From assembly GCA_001600415.1 (NCBI GenBank), contig BCJX01000002.1, positions 3,117,165 through 3,181,164 on the forward strand: a stretch of 64,000 nucleotides of DNA, read 5' to 3'. Numbering within the stretch: the first letter of the stretch is position 1; each line of letters begins with the position of its first letter. The notes beneath the pieces were generated by a model. It did no database searches. It worked only from the letters and a program-made list of their open reading frames with translations, and had not been told where the DNA came from. Shown one piece after another: positions 21,994 through 32,684 of the stretch. This stretch comes from Pascua guehoae. Lineage: Eukaryota > Basidiomycota > Tremellomycetes > Trichosporonales > Trichosporonaceae. The position numbers and the translations under genes were made by a program.

Positions 21994-23880
21994 ATGACCG
22001 TCGAGGCGATCCCAGTCCCCGCCGACATTCCGGCACCGACGGTGCCGGTGGACTCTCTTCGGGATGAGGAGCGCACTGCAATGCACGCAAAGTACCTTGC
22101 CGAGAGGGACAAACGCATCCGCGCGGACGGCATCAACCAGTACAAGGAGCTTGCGGGTGTGCTGCGTCTCACCGACGAGCGTGACCCGTACACCGAGCCC
22201 AAGCCGCGTGCGCCGCTCAAGGACCACGTCGAGTTTCTCTTTGTGGGCGGCGGGTTTGCGGGCCTGACGGTATGTGCGCGTCTCAAGCAGGCTGGGATTA
22301 CGTCGCTGCGCATCCTCGAGGTCGGCGGCGACTTTGGCGGTGTGTGGTACTGGAACCGCTTCCCGGGCGCCATGTGCGACACGGCGGCCATGGTCTACCT
22401 GCCCCTCCTCGAGGAGACGGGCACGGTGCCCAGTGCAAAGTATGTGCGGGGGCCCGAGATTCTCGCGCACGCCCACCGGATCGCGCGGACGTTTGACTTG
22501 TACCCGCACGCGCTGTTCAGCACGCACCTCGAGACTCTGACGTGGGACGAGGACAAGAAGGTGTGGAAGGTCAAGACCAAGCAGGGCGACGAGTTTACCG
22601 CCACGCACGTTGCAATGGGCACGGGTCCGCTCAACAAGCCCCACCTCCCTGGTGTACCCGGTCTCGAGACATTCAAGGGCGAGGCATTCCACACTGCGCG
22701 CTGGGACTTTGAGGCGACCGGCGGCGGGTGGAACGGCGAGGAAATGACAAAGCTCAAAGACAAGCGTGTGGGGATTATCGGCACGGGCGCGACGGCCGTC
22801 CAGGTCATCCCCGAGCTGGGGCGCGACAGTGGCGAGCTCTTTGTCTTCCAGCGCACCCCCTCGGCCGTGGCTGTGCGCCGCAACCACCCCATTGACCCCG
22901 AGTGGTTTGCGCAGCTCGACAAGGGATGGCAGACAAAGTGGAACCGCAACTTTGTCCAGCTCATGAGCAACGGTCTCGCAGACGAGGACCACGTCCAGGA
23001 CGGCTGGACCGACATGATGAAGCGCATCACGGCCCGCATGCTCGCCGAAGCCGCCAAGGCGGGCAAACCGCCGGCAGGATTCGAAGACTACCTCAAGGCC
23101 TACCACCTCAGCGACGACGAGTACATGACGGCCGTGCGCGCGCGAACCGACGAGGTTGTCCAGGACAAACAGACGGCCGACAACCTCAAGGCGTGGTACC
23201 GCCAGCTGTGCAAGCGGCCGTGCTTCCACGACGAGTACCTCCAGACATTCAACAGGCCCAACGTTCACCTCGTCGACACGGACGGCAAGGGCGTCGAGCG
23301 CATCGACGAGACGGGCGTGTGGGCCGGTGGCAAGCACTACCCGCTCGACGTCCTCGTCTATTCGACCGGCTTTGAGTTTGGCAGCGACTACACGTACAAG
23401 GCCGGCATCGAAGTCTACGGCCGCGACGGCCTCAGCCTCTCCGAGGCCTGGAAGGACGGCATGCAGACCTACCAAGGAGCCCACGTCCACGGCTTCCCAA
23501 ACCTGTTCATCGTCAGTCTCTTCCAGGCATCAGGTATGGCAGCCAACGTCACGAGCAACTATGTCGACCAGGGACCCACACTCGCGGCCATCCTCAACAA
23601 GAAGGCCGAGCTCGGCGCCGCCACCGTCGAGGTCCCCAAGGCTGTCCAGGACGCATGGGTCGAGCTCGTTCTCATGGCCCCTCGTGGCGTTCGCGGTGGA
23701 CCCGACTGCACGCCAGGATACTACAATGCCGAGGGCCAGAAGGAGGGCCGTAAAGAGCACCTCGGCTTTGCATCGTACCCAAAGGGATCGCTCGAGTTCT
23801 TTGACTACATTGCCGACTGGCGCACCAACGGCAAGTTTGAGGGGCTTTTGTTTGACGGCAAGCCTGTTTCTGTGGAGTGA
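21994..23880 (+). CDS. Baeyer-Villiger monooxygenase (class B flavoprotein)
   Basis: Inserts an oxygen atom next to a ketone carbonyl using FAD and NADPH. It is a single exon of 628 aa, unusual in this intron-rich window. The N-terminal FAD Rossmann motif is GGGFAG (residues 85-90), the NADPH Rossmann motif is GTGATA (263-268), and the family fingerprint FxGxxxHxxxW is present as FKGEAFHTARW (227-237). The ~75-residue N-terminal extension before the FAD motif matches the longer group of these enzymes (cyclododecanone/cyclopentadecanone/steroid type) rather than short cyclohexanone types. The start is the ATG at 21994, after a likely leader; an in-frame ATG further upstream (21865) lies in leader-like sequence. 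Lack of introns and the long bacterial-like domain layout could fit old horizontal transfer, but codon use resembles the neighbours. Confidence 0.93.
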   Translation: MTVEAIPVPADIPAPTVPVDSLRDEERTAMHAKYLAERDKRIRADGINQYKELAGVLRLTDERDPYTEPKPRAPLKDHVEFLFVGGGFAGLTVCARLKQAGITSLRILEVGGDFGGVWYWNRFPGAMCDTAAMVYLPLLEETGTVPSAKYVRGPEILAHAHRIARTFDLYPHALFSTHLETLTWDEDKKVWKVKTKQGDEFTATHVAMGTGPLNKPHLPGVPGLETFKGEAFHTARWDFEATGGGWNGEEMTKLKDKRVGIIGTGATAVQVIPELGRDSGELFVFQRTPSAVAVRRNHPIDPEWFAQLDKGWQTKWNRNFVQLMSNGLADEDHVQDGWTDMMKRITARMLAEAAKAGKPPAGFEDYLKAYHLSDDEYMTAVRARTDEVVQDKQTADNLKAWYRQLCKRPCFHDEYLQTFNRPNVHLVDTDGKGVERIDETGVWAGGKHYPLDVLVYSTGFEFGSDYTYKAGIEVYGRDGLSLSEAWKDGMQTYQGAHVHGFPNLFIVSLFQASGMAANVTSNYVDQGPTLAAILNKKAELGAATVEVPKAVQDAWVELVLMAPRGVRGGPDCTPGYYNAEGQKEGRKEHLGFASYPKGSLEFFDYIADWRTNGKFEGLLFDGKPVSVE

Positions 23881-24290
23881 TTCTGGGAAGGTTCTGGGTG
23901 GGTTGTATACGATACTGTAGTTGAATGGAAGAAAGCACACTTGTCAAGTTCACGACCAGTACGTACTGTGTGCTCTGTTGATGAAGGTACCCTCATCAGA
24001 AAGCCTGTACGCTCACATATTATTGCTATCGTTGTGCCCGGAAGCCGCTCGCCATATGTGTGTATCTACCTACCCCCCCAAGTTCCGTCTCTCACTTATT
24101 TTCGCCACATCACCATACTTCCCATGTAGTCTCCGTCCTCATAATTTGCCTGCCGCTAACGCCTCATCCCTTTTATTTACTACTTGAAGTCCTCGGGAAA
24201 GCCTCACGCTTCTTTACTCCTTCAAGTCGTCATGACGGTTAAGCGTACCACCTGCCTGTCAGATCGGTTCATGTGCAAGCTGAGAAGAAC
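23881..24290. other. Convergent 3' intergenic region
   Basis: Between the stops of the Baeyer-Villiger gene (plus) and an F-box-like gene (minus); AT-richer, no further feature. Confidence 0.6.
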
Positions 24291-25690
24291 TTACTGTCCC
24301 GACTCGACGTAGTCAACGTAACGCTCGCTCCTGTACCGCTTCATCCGCTCGATGTACTGGGTTGAGTTAGGAATTGACTTTGGAGAGGGTTGATCCTTTC
24401 TGCCCGGCGTATGACTCACATTGTCGGGCAGGGACTGGTAACTAAGCTCCTCCGGAGACAGGGTGGCGGCATACTCGTTCCAGGTAAGGCAGTTGAGTGT
24501 TGCAGCGGCAGATTCAATTTCATCCTCGCTGGGCGCAAAGTTGTAGTACTCGCGATTTATCGCAAGGTGGTGGCCGATATGGCGGATAAGGTCCTCACGC
24601 GGAGGCTTCTCCCTCCAATAGAAACCGTAGGCGTGGTTGATGTTGGAAAACTCCTCGTCACAGTCAACGAGTGTCAGCTTGACTCTGCCGCCGTTGTCGG
24701 GATGGCGCAGGAGACGCTCCCCCGTGGCGGTCAACAACCGTGAGTAGAGCTCGTCGTGCATATCAAGCACACGGTCGTCATACAGTCCGAAGTTGCTGAA
24801 GTCGATTCCAATGCCGAAGTGGGTGAATACCCAGACTTCCTCCTTCAGCGAGCGCACCAGGTTCACTTTATTGAAGAGGACGGGCCCGCGGCAATCCACG
24901 GCGCAAGCGAGGTGTTGGACTAGCTTAGTCACGCCCTTGGGAATGGACGCTGCGTGTGCGCTCAAGTATCCGGGTACGAACGACGAATGGAAAATGCACG
25001 GGTCGAATGAGGGAAACACGATCATGGTCGAGGCGAAGAACGGTGGCTTGTAAACATGGCGACCGGTGTTGTCCGACAGAAGCCTTATGGCCGAGACCTT
25101 GTTGCGAAGCTGCTTGCTGAACCACTTGACATTGGTGTTGGTGACATTCTCGAAATCGATGGCTTTCGTATGCTTGAGGAACGTAGCGCAGTGGTCGAGC
25201 TCCGCCTGCGGGCTAGTCTTGAAGTTGCGGGGCGTGAATGCCGGGAGGCGACGGTGGTTGGACGCAGCAAGAACAAGAGACTTATACGGTTGTATACTGT
25301 CTCCATCCCCCATCACGACGATGTGCTTAAAGAGCTGCGCGTCGATGTAGTCACGGCAGGCTTTGGAGGCCGCGCGGAGCGGGATAATGTCGAACGGGGA
25401 GATGGTCTCAAGGACACGTTCGATGATGATGTGGCCGTACTGGAAGGAAGACGCGGTGTCTGCAGTGGTTAGAGCAACCACGTGTTGTAATGGGGTCTGG
25501 CTCAACACTTACTGCCAGGGTTCATCACGACCTCGTCAACGTCCATGCTGTCGTCCATCTCGTTGCCCGCGTTGTTGAACATGTTGTAGCCAGTGTTGTA
25601 GCCCGTGTTGTAGCCCGTGTTATAGCCCGTGTTGTTGGCCTCGTCGTCGTTGTCGTCGACGCGACGGCGTTTGATGTTGGGTTTGAGCAT
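24291..25690 (-). CDS. F-box-like, lineage-specific protein with GYNT repeats
   Basis: Minus-strand three-exon model: 25690-25513, 25459-24420 and 24356-24291, giving 427 aa. The N-terminus carries a basic patch (KPNIKRRRVDD, nuclear-localisation-like), then four perfect GYNT repeats and an acidic Met/Asp stretch. Residues about 70-110 read ERVLETISPFDIIPLRAASKACRDYIDAQL, an F-box-like helix pair. The rest is a globular region without named motif, ending in a basic ERMKRYRSERYVDYVESGQ tail. I take it as one of the many F-box-like hypothetical proteins seen in Trichosporonales; substrate recognition by an SCF ubiquitin ligase would be the usual inference, untested here. The small last exon (21 codons) is supported by consensus splice sites and frame. 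Confidence 0.7.
25582..25635. repeat. 12-bp coding minisatellite (GYNT units)
   Basis: Direct 12-bp units of the type TAGCCCGTGTTG within the first exon of the F-box-like gene encode consecutive Gly-Tyr-Asn-Thr. Copy number is probably variable between strains. Confidence 0.75.
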
Positions 25691-26763
25691 GATAGAGAAG
25701 GGTGTGATGGAGGCGATGGAGGAAGGGGGAATGGATGAAAGATGAGACGAGATAGAGAAAGGGAAAGGGAAGGAGGACAAGGCTTGCGGTCGTCGGTGGG
25801 TGGCATGGGTGGCCTGTGTGGTGGCAATTTTACATCCGTTTGTCTAGTGACGGCGTCCCATGGGTGTGTGTTGGCGTGTACACGTCAGCCAGAGTCATCT
25901 CCACTCGTTTGTGGCACTGTTGATCATGTGGCATCGTGCTTGATAACAAAGTACATGCATACACGCACACTTGGCAACATGTCATGCTAGCGAATGTTCC
26001 CCAAACCACACAACAGAGAATGCCACAATAATACAATTGAGGGCGAAACGCGAAACGGTTGGGCTTCCCTGTGACGTCATCATGCTGGGTGACGACTGTT
26101 CTTATCAGTCGCCACCGAAACTGTTGCTTCCAGAGACACTACTGGTTCCGTCCCATCCGTCTCTCTGAGGAGGTAAGGAGGATTCCACTTCCCTCACTGT
26201 AGCCATGTCTCCCGTCGTTGATGGATGGGCCACTGCTCCCCACCTTCGTCACACCTCTGCGTGGTGTCCACTTGGTGTCCGCCGATTTGCACTCTTTCCG
26301 GCAATTGTCAACAGGTCGCTACTCGGATCTTGAGGCAGCACACCTGCATCACATGGACGCGTGTGGCCGGACATTGTGAGCAGTACAGAGCATACGCAAC
26401 CACCTGCATCACATAGCCCTCTGCATCATGCGACCCTTGCATAAAACCACCCATCTCGCGGGTTGGGCGTTAGTTTCACCAATAATCACCGCAGGACAAA
26501 CTTGCGGCACTACTGCGACATGCACCACAGGGTTTTGCTTTAGCGCCGCCGAGTTTTTTTTTTTTTTTTTTTTTTGGTCATCAACGCAAATCCATCCATT
26601 GTCCTATCACTATTGGGAAGAGGAGAGCTTTGCTCCCGTGCGGTATCTCTGAACAACTAACAAGGCATCTACAAGGAGGTCCCGGGGGCGGTGGGCCACC
26701 GTTCTGTCCAACGTGGTGGGGTGCGGGGCGAGGGGCGAGTAGACGAGCCCCTGGATTGGTGGC
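25691..26763. other. Intergenic region with a long T tract
   Basis: Contains the promoter of the minus-strand F-box-like gene at its left end and the 3' flank of the CPL1-like gene at its right end. No gene recognised. Confidence 0.5.
26554..26575. repeat. Poly-T tract (22 T)
   Basis: An uninterrupted run of 22 T between the 5' end of the F-box-like gene and the 3' end of the CPL1-like gene. It could be a nucleosome-excluding element, or an A-tail relic of a minus-strand retrogene or retroposon; no target-site duplication was recognised. Confidence 0.8.
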
Positions 26764-27554
26764 TTACTTGCACTGGCCGTTGATGAGGGTGAGGCCGGTG
26801 TTGCACTCGGTGACGACACACTTGCCCTTCTGGCACGAGACGTCTGCGACACCAAAGAGGGCGGTGCAGTCGATGCCGCCGGTGCCGGGGCATCCGCCGC
26901 AAGCCTCGAGGTTGTTAGTGGTGTCGATGCACTCGAAGGGGCCGAACGAGGGGACGAGGTCCTCAATGCCGGCGGCCTCGACACCGATCTGGAAGAAGCT
27001 GCCGACGTCGCAAAGAGTCTCGCGGGGCTGGCACTTGGGGATGCCGCGCTTGGCGCCGCGCTTGACGGGAGGGGTGGTGATGGGGACGCCCGACTGGCAC
27101 GACTGCATGGTGGGGTCGATGCAGAGGTCGCCGCACATGAAGAAGGGGGGCTGGCAGTCGACGCCCTTGGAGCAGAGGTCGGACTGGAGGGTGAGGGCCT
27201 CGTTGATGTCGCAGCCGTTCCTGTTGTTTTGTTAGCGTCCAGTCATCGACTGCACCCTGACATGGTGAACTCACTGTTGCAGGCAGGGGAAGGCGGCCAT
27301 GGTGAACGCGTCCTTCTTGTCGACACACACACACTGGACGTCGAGCGGGCCGTTGTCACAGCCGACCTGCATCGAGACCTGGATGGTGCACTGGCGAAGA
27401 CAGGGCGAAACGTTGTTGGGGCTGGACAAGTCAGCGTTGAGCAGCGGTGGTGAGGTGGCGAGGGGAGGTGATGGGACGACGAGGCAACTCACTTGACCTG
27501 GGCGCGAACGACCGCGGCGGCGGTGAGGACGGTGGCAGCGAAGGAGAAGCGCAT
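26764..27554 (-). CDS. Secreted CFEM + CPL1-like domain protein
   Basis: Minus-strand three-exon model: 27554-27493, 27421-27275 and 27220-26764, giving 221 aa. Residues 1-19 are a signal peptide (FAATVLTAAAVVRAQ). Residues about 22-75 form a CFEM-type eight-cysteine module (SPCLRQC...CVCVDKKDAF...PCLQQNGC). A second Cys-rich part starts at DCQPPFFMCGDLC, passes a basic KRGAKRG linker and ends in a CPL1-like domain: ECIDTTNNLEACGGC, DCTALFGVADVSCQKGKCVV and CNTGLTLINGQC. CFEM proteins bind haem or act at the wall; CPL1-like proteins are secreted in Cryptococcus and relatives, where Cpl1 has been described as an immunomodulatory secreted protein. No GPI signal is seen, so it is probably released. 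Its promoter contains a TATA box and an array of degenerate repeats. Confidence 0.88.
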
Positions 27555-27652
27555 GGTGAAGGTTTTTGCGGTGGGGAGTGGTGGGTAGTGGGTGGTGGGG
27601 TGATGAGAGGAGAAGATTGGTTTGGGGGGAAGAGAGTGCAGTCGGCCGCCTT

Positions 27653-27659
27653 GATATAT
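27653..27659 (-). promoter_or_regulatory. TATA box of the CFEM-CPL1 gene
   Basis: On the minus strand ACATATATCAAGG lies about 100 bp upstream of the start codon, the usual spacing for this window. Confidence 0.55.
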
Positions 27660-27667
27660 GTACTCGC

Positions 27668-27768
27668 CCCAACTATTCACCCCTCGCCCATCCATCACCT
27701 CTTGGCAACCCTCACCTATCACACCTGGGCAACCCTCACCCATTATGCCTGGGCACCCCTCGCCCATC
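27668..27768. repeat. Degenerate promoter repeat array (about 24-bp units, four copies)
   Basis: Four imperfect units built on CCCTCACCTATCACACCTGG with GGCAA or GGCAC joints run head to tail just upstream of the CPL1-like TATA box. On the coding strand the core is GGGCGAGGG/GGGTGAGGG followed by TGCCCAGG. The position suggests a clustered activator-binding region. Confidence 0.6.
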
Positions 27769-29868
27769 GGCCAGTGTTTGTCGCTTCCGGAAGTGGCTAG
27801 CAACCGGTGTGGGTGTGTTCTGGTCAGAGGTGGTCGCGCTTGTCTGAGGGCAGGGTTGCTTAGTCCGAAGTCGTGAGACATTGGTTACCAGCTACTAGAC
27901 CCACGCTACGGACCGGATGCGGAGAGTTGTAAACAAGGCCCGGTCAGTCTGTCCGCCGTTAGCAGGCGACCATACCACTCCTGTCTCGGAAACGAGTCCA
28001 ACTCGCGTCCAACGCGGCTCTAGAGACAAGCTGCAGACACGTGTGAGGAACAGTCTTTCTGGTATGGTCTGTAAGAACATGAGTTAGAAAATGTGCACAT
28101 CCATGCGGCATGACTAGGCTTGGAGAGATGTCCAGTACACATTCCAGGTAAGAACTACTGCACAGTACAACCGGCCCATCGTCGATCCACGACAACAACG
28201 ACGCCACGCACCATGCCACAAGTGGAAGCGCCCCCCCGAAGGGTGGCGCACGGCACGCGCCGGACAAACCGCCGACGTGTGCTCGTTGCAATCGTTGCAC
28301 AACGATCCGAGCAACTGTTTAAGGGTCAAGCAGGTCATACAATTCAATCACAGTTTGGCACGCGCGTCCAATGTCTTACCACCAACCATGCTTAGCACGC
28401 TTGCGTCAAGAATCAAGGTCCCCCGTTGGCGTGCAGCCAATAATGTGGACCGGCGGCTAGGGCCGGCTGCAGGGACGCTTCGCAACGCGTTGCTAGCGTA
28501 CAAAGTTCACGTCCTTCGTTGTGCCAGGCACATTCCGACAGCTCATGACAGTGTGGAAATTTGCAGCCAAGACCAGCCAAGTGCACTAGGGTGTGTGGTG
28601 AGCGACGCGACCGCAACGACCTCGCCGCTCGTGCCGGTGCTAGGACAGCAAGTATATCTGTGCCTTACCATGTCCATGTTCGACGTACGCCTCTGCCACT
28701 GCGCGAACTGAGCCTGTACTATCACGCGATCACGGGCACCACTTGCACCTGACCGACATCACTGCTGCACGTCCATGTACGCCCCGGCTCGTTCCCCCGT
28801 GCGTCCAGAGGTGCATGTGTGTCCCCATCACGGATGCAGGCGGGGTTTGATAACAAGCTATTTCTAGTAAGGTGGCGCAGCCCTAGTGGGGCCAGTCGGG
28901 GTAAAGTAGGTGACTAGCGGCTGGACCCATGTTCTCCGCGATCGGTTCACGTCGGTCCACCGGGTCCATCGACTTGGCAGTTACCGCACGAGTACTCTAG
29001 ACCAGACATGATTGCACGAGAACAAGTGCACTCGAAGCCCCAGACCGCACTACTGTCAGTAGGTCACATTACCCACGGCACACGCTTCCGGATCGCCGTT
29101 CTGTGCGCTTGAGCCAAGCATCAGCCCAGCCATTCCCGATGTGCAGACCGGCCGCGCCGACTGCAAAAGCGTCGCTGAGATGTTCATTAGTGTCAGCAAG
29201 GCGCTCAAGGTGACTTACGTGGGGCACATGCGTACTCTGCACCGTGTTCCACAAACAACACCCAACCCAACCCAACCCTACCACCACACGTGCACGTGTG
29301 CCCGCCGGTGTGCCGTGCAATGTACCGGCCGACGGGCGGACCGCCGCCACTAGTGCCTAAGGGAGGCAGATGGCGAGACCGGACTGAGTCACCTCCAAAG
29401 TCACAACAGTGCGAAGCTGTCGGGTCTTTGCGGACACGGCGTTTTGCTGGTGGGTGCGTTGCTATGCATAATTGACAGCGTACCGTGCCGTGCGGACTGA
29501 CTCGGGGCTGTGGTATACTGAGCGGGGCTACGTAGATCACCAACTACACACTTGGCGTGTTGGTCCGTTGCTAGTCACTCACCATAACTGTCAGCTGGCC
29601 GGACTTGCAGGCTATCCGTGCCAAACTTGGACTGACATTCACTTGGTCCATCAGGATTGGACGGGCGACCTGTGAGACGAGCAAGATCTGACGAATGCGA
29701 AGCAGCAGCAGCCTCAACAGCAGCATCACATATTTCAATCGCACAGCTTTGTTCCACATTGTTGTTGTTATTGTTGTATGCACTAGCGGCTTAAGCAACA
29801 GCTAGCGCCCAGTACAATGCCGTTGTTGCTACCTTTTGCCTGTCACATGTTTCAGCTATATCAGAGAC

Positions 29869-30125
29869 AACACCAACCACGTAAGCTTTCCGTAGCCTCC
29901 TTGTTGTTCTCATTGACTGAGGTACGTATGTGTGTCAGGTTCTGTTTGGACTCGCACCGAGCTGCATCCGGTTGTTTGTGGCGTTGTTTACTGCCAATAG
30001 CTGTTGTTTATTGTCGATAACACCAGGACCACGCTGCTCTCACTGACTGAGGTACATGTGTGTGTCAGGCTATGCTCGACCTCAGACACAGCTATATTCC
30101 GTTGTTTGTGGCGTTGTTTACCGTC
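29869..30125. repeat. Diverged tandem direct repeat, period about 130 bp
   Basis: Two units share AACACCA..ACCACG, then CTCA(C/T)TGACTGAGGTAC, TGTGTGTCAGG and the 20-base core GTTGTTTGTGGCGTTGTTTA. A third, more eroded start (CGACTGAGGAGCATT) follows near 30159. The region is AT-richer than its surroundings and lacks coding potential, as expected for an old repeat or mobile-element remnant. Confidence 0.65.
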
Positions 30126-32335
30126 CGTAACAGTTGCTTACACCGTCAATGACCCCACGACTGAGGAGCATTGTATGTGTTGTGCTGTACGAATCCCAAT
30201 ATCCAAGAACCTCAGGACGGTACATGCCCAGTTGGGTCATTCAGTGAGGACAACTTTGGGGGTGATCACCGTGACTGGCCCTTCAATCGTCACGTAACAG
30301 CATGGGGATGACGGAGAAATTGATCTGATACCAGGGACCCATTGATCGATGAACTCCCGATCTGTGATCTATTGGAAGAGAGCTAGACGGTTAACAATAA
30401 TCAGTTCTTTGGCGGCGTAGCGGAGGAAAAATGGTGCCCATGGTAGATTGCGAGTCGCTCACTTGCCTGAAGGCTATTCACAGCCTCTGGTTGCGGCCTG
30501 TTTATCATGGCGTTGGTGTGGCACCTTATCTGTACCCACTTCCAGCGGAAGTGGGGCGGTCAAGAGTGGCAATTGCAGTCCCAGAGTTCCAAGTGTGCAC
30601 GCACCCGATTCCAGCATCCCACACGTCCATATCACCACATCCCACACGTCCCCGTCCACAGCACAGCTTCCTCCCCGAACCTCAGATTTACGTGGGGGCC
30701 ATACTCGCGGGTCTTCTGAAACTTACAGATTGAGAGTAGGCTGAGAGGGGGAGGAGACTGATGTACCTCCCAGAATGGGCTCGCCTGGCGCGGCGTTGGG
30801 CGCTCTTCAGGTCCTAGATACGGTTGTTGAGAGGCTAGGCAGACCGTAGATGCGAATGTGAGGCAGATGCTACTTGTTTGATGCAGGTGTTGGAGGTTAT
30901 ACAGATCCAAGATGCCAGTGTGTCATTCTGCCAGATACGTGGTCAGAATCAAGGCAAGACGACAGATATAGGTGCGCTCGGAATGCCATGAGACTGCCAC
31001 AGTGAGGCTCGAGCGCGTAGCTGCCTCACAACTTTTCTGACGTACCTGTACGTGGCGACGACGACACGATTTTGTCCTGCAGCGTAGAACACAGGCGATA
31101 CCGGCGTTATTGTGTTCTAGGCCCGGTCATGAAGCTGCAGTCACCGTTAACCTTAAACTGGCTTAAACGGGAGGGGTTCGGCCGACTCCCACAAACTGGC
31201 AACTTGCAACGCCGTCTTAAAGTTAAGGCTTGGTCGACTGGTGCTTCTTTGGCTTTTGGTTATGAAGGGTTAGATGTACGTCATGGCGGCTGCTTCTGTT
31301 CCTTCTGTCGTCATCCATCACAGGTCAACACAGGTCGACACCGCTTCTTCAACGTCGTACGTCCTCCTTGTAGGTCGGTTAGTCTCTGTGTCGCAGAGAG
31401 GAACAAACGGCATCCAATGCAGTGTTGTTCAAAACCCGGGGAACTGCCTCAGAGGCTGCGACTGCTGCTCTGCCACTATTTTATCGAGGCCAAGTCAACT
31501 GTGGCACAGCCTCGCCCGTCTCCAAGACGGTCATTCTCGGCCGCCTATCCCTTACGTACCGTACGTACTTCTCTATACCTGCTTTTCTTCTCCCTCTCAC
31601 CACTGCCCGTCATCCTCGGTCATCACTCCCCCCATGCCCTCACGCGTTTGCCGTCTTGCCCCCCGCCTCCCCCTTTTCCAACCTCTGCCGCCTCCCTACG
31701 CGCTTTCTATTCTGTCACTTGCACTTTGGTACCTGTCACAAGAGGCCCCTCAGAGGCCCCTCAGGCACCCCTCCGTGCAGTTCCTGCCTTGCTGGTTGAG
31801 TGCCTAAACATTCCTTGGCCACATGGTATCTCACCATTCGAAACAGCCTCGACTCATTCTCTTGCACAGCCACTGTATCGTGCACCTTACCTCTGAACGC
31901 GTACCAGTATTCTACTTACCTACAATATCGAGGTGAACTGGAGAGTGACACCTGTGAATCAAGGACAAGAAAAGGTTGAGGGTTGCAAAGCACGTAGACT
32001 CGCGGTTCTGCAATCTCACTGCCATTCTGACCGAACGAGCCGACATGTGACCGAAACACCACATGGTTTGCCAAGTTGCCAAGCATTCCAAGTGAGCAAA
32101 GTGAGTTGGAAGCGAATAGTGACCGCACAGAACAGGTTTGTTTCCAAGCTGCCAAGTGACTTCCAGAGAAGGTTTGGCCGCAGAGGTTGGACCCACACAA
32201 CTGACCCACTCGTTCCGCCTCTTGTGTATTTGTCGGTTCATGGGAATCCCATAAACTACCCCATGGGCACAACGGGGAACGCGTCATGATGGCAGACAGT
32301 TGAACCAAAACAGGTCCGCCAAGGAACGTACCCCA

Positions 32336-32444
32336 TCACATTAAAGGTTCTAGCTCATCGCTGTCGACATCCTGGAGCATGCGAGTAGCAATCATGTCAC
32401 ATGCGATCTGCTTCCCCTCACTACGCAACCTTCTTATCAGCACA
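32336..32444 (-). pseudogene. Coding-like minus-strand terminal fragment
   Basis: From a plausible acceptor (TAGCAG at 32450-32445) the minus strand reads VLIRRLRSEGKQIACDMIATRM and continues LQDVDSDELEPLM to a stop at 32336-32338. The charged, helix-like composition is unlike the surrounding junk frames. Any upstream part of such a gene would collide with the promoter of the secreted protein at 32853, so it is best read as a gene fragment or chance. Confidence 0.25.
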
Positions 32445-32677
32445 CTGCTACAACATACACTTTGACACCAGCTTACTCTCTCCTGAAGTCTACTCTCACG
32501 AGCCGGCCGGCCTGGTGAGGAACGCCCAACCCAAAAGGAAAGCCCCATAGAGGGTGTGCCGTCCGCGCCTACCTCGCAACCGCCTGGGGTTCCAATACCT
32601 TCCATACCGCATACTGACCCCCCCTCTCTCAACCCTAATATCGGGGCGATGTCCGCGACGATGTGGGTTCAGAACGG

Positions 32678-32684
32678 TATATAA
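32678..32684 (+). promoter_or_regulatory. TATA box of the small secreted protein gene
   Basis: AACGGTATATAAGACAGG, followed by a C/A-rich leader of about 160 bases to the start at 32853. Confidence 0.6.

Noticed and set aside
21889..23490. 533-codon minus-strand open frame
   Set aside because: Antisense shadow of the Baeyer-Villiger gene; no recognisable motif, while the plus strand has complete FAD, NADPH and fingerprint motifs.
29069..29350. Minus-strand frame with LADTNEHLSDAFAVGAAGLHIG considered as an exon
   Set aside because: Protein-like over about 40 residues only, no splice partners or family match, and the opposite strand is equally open.
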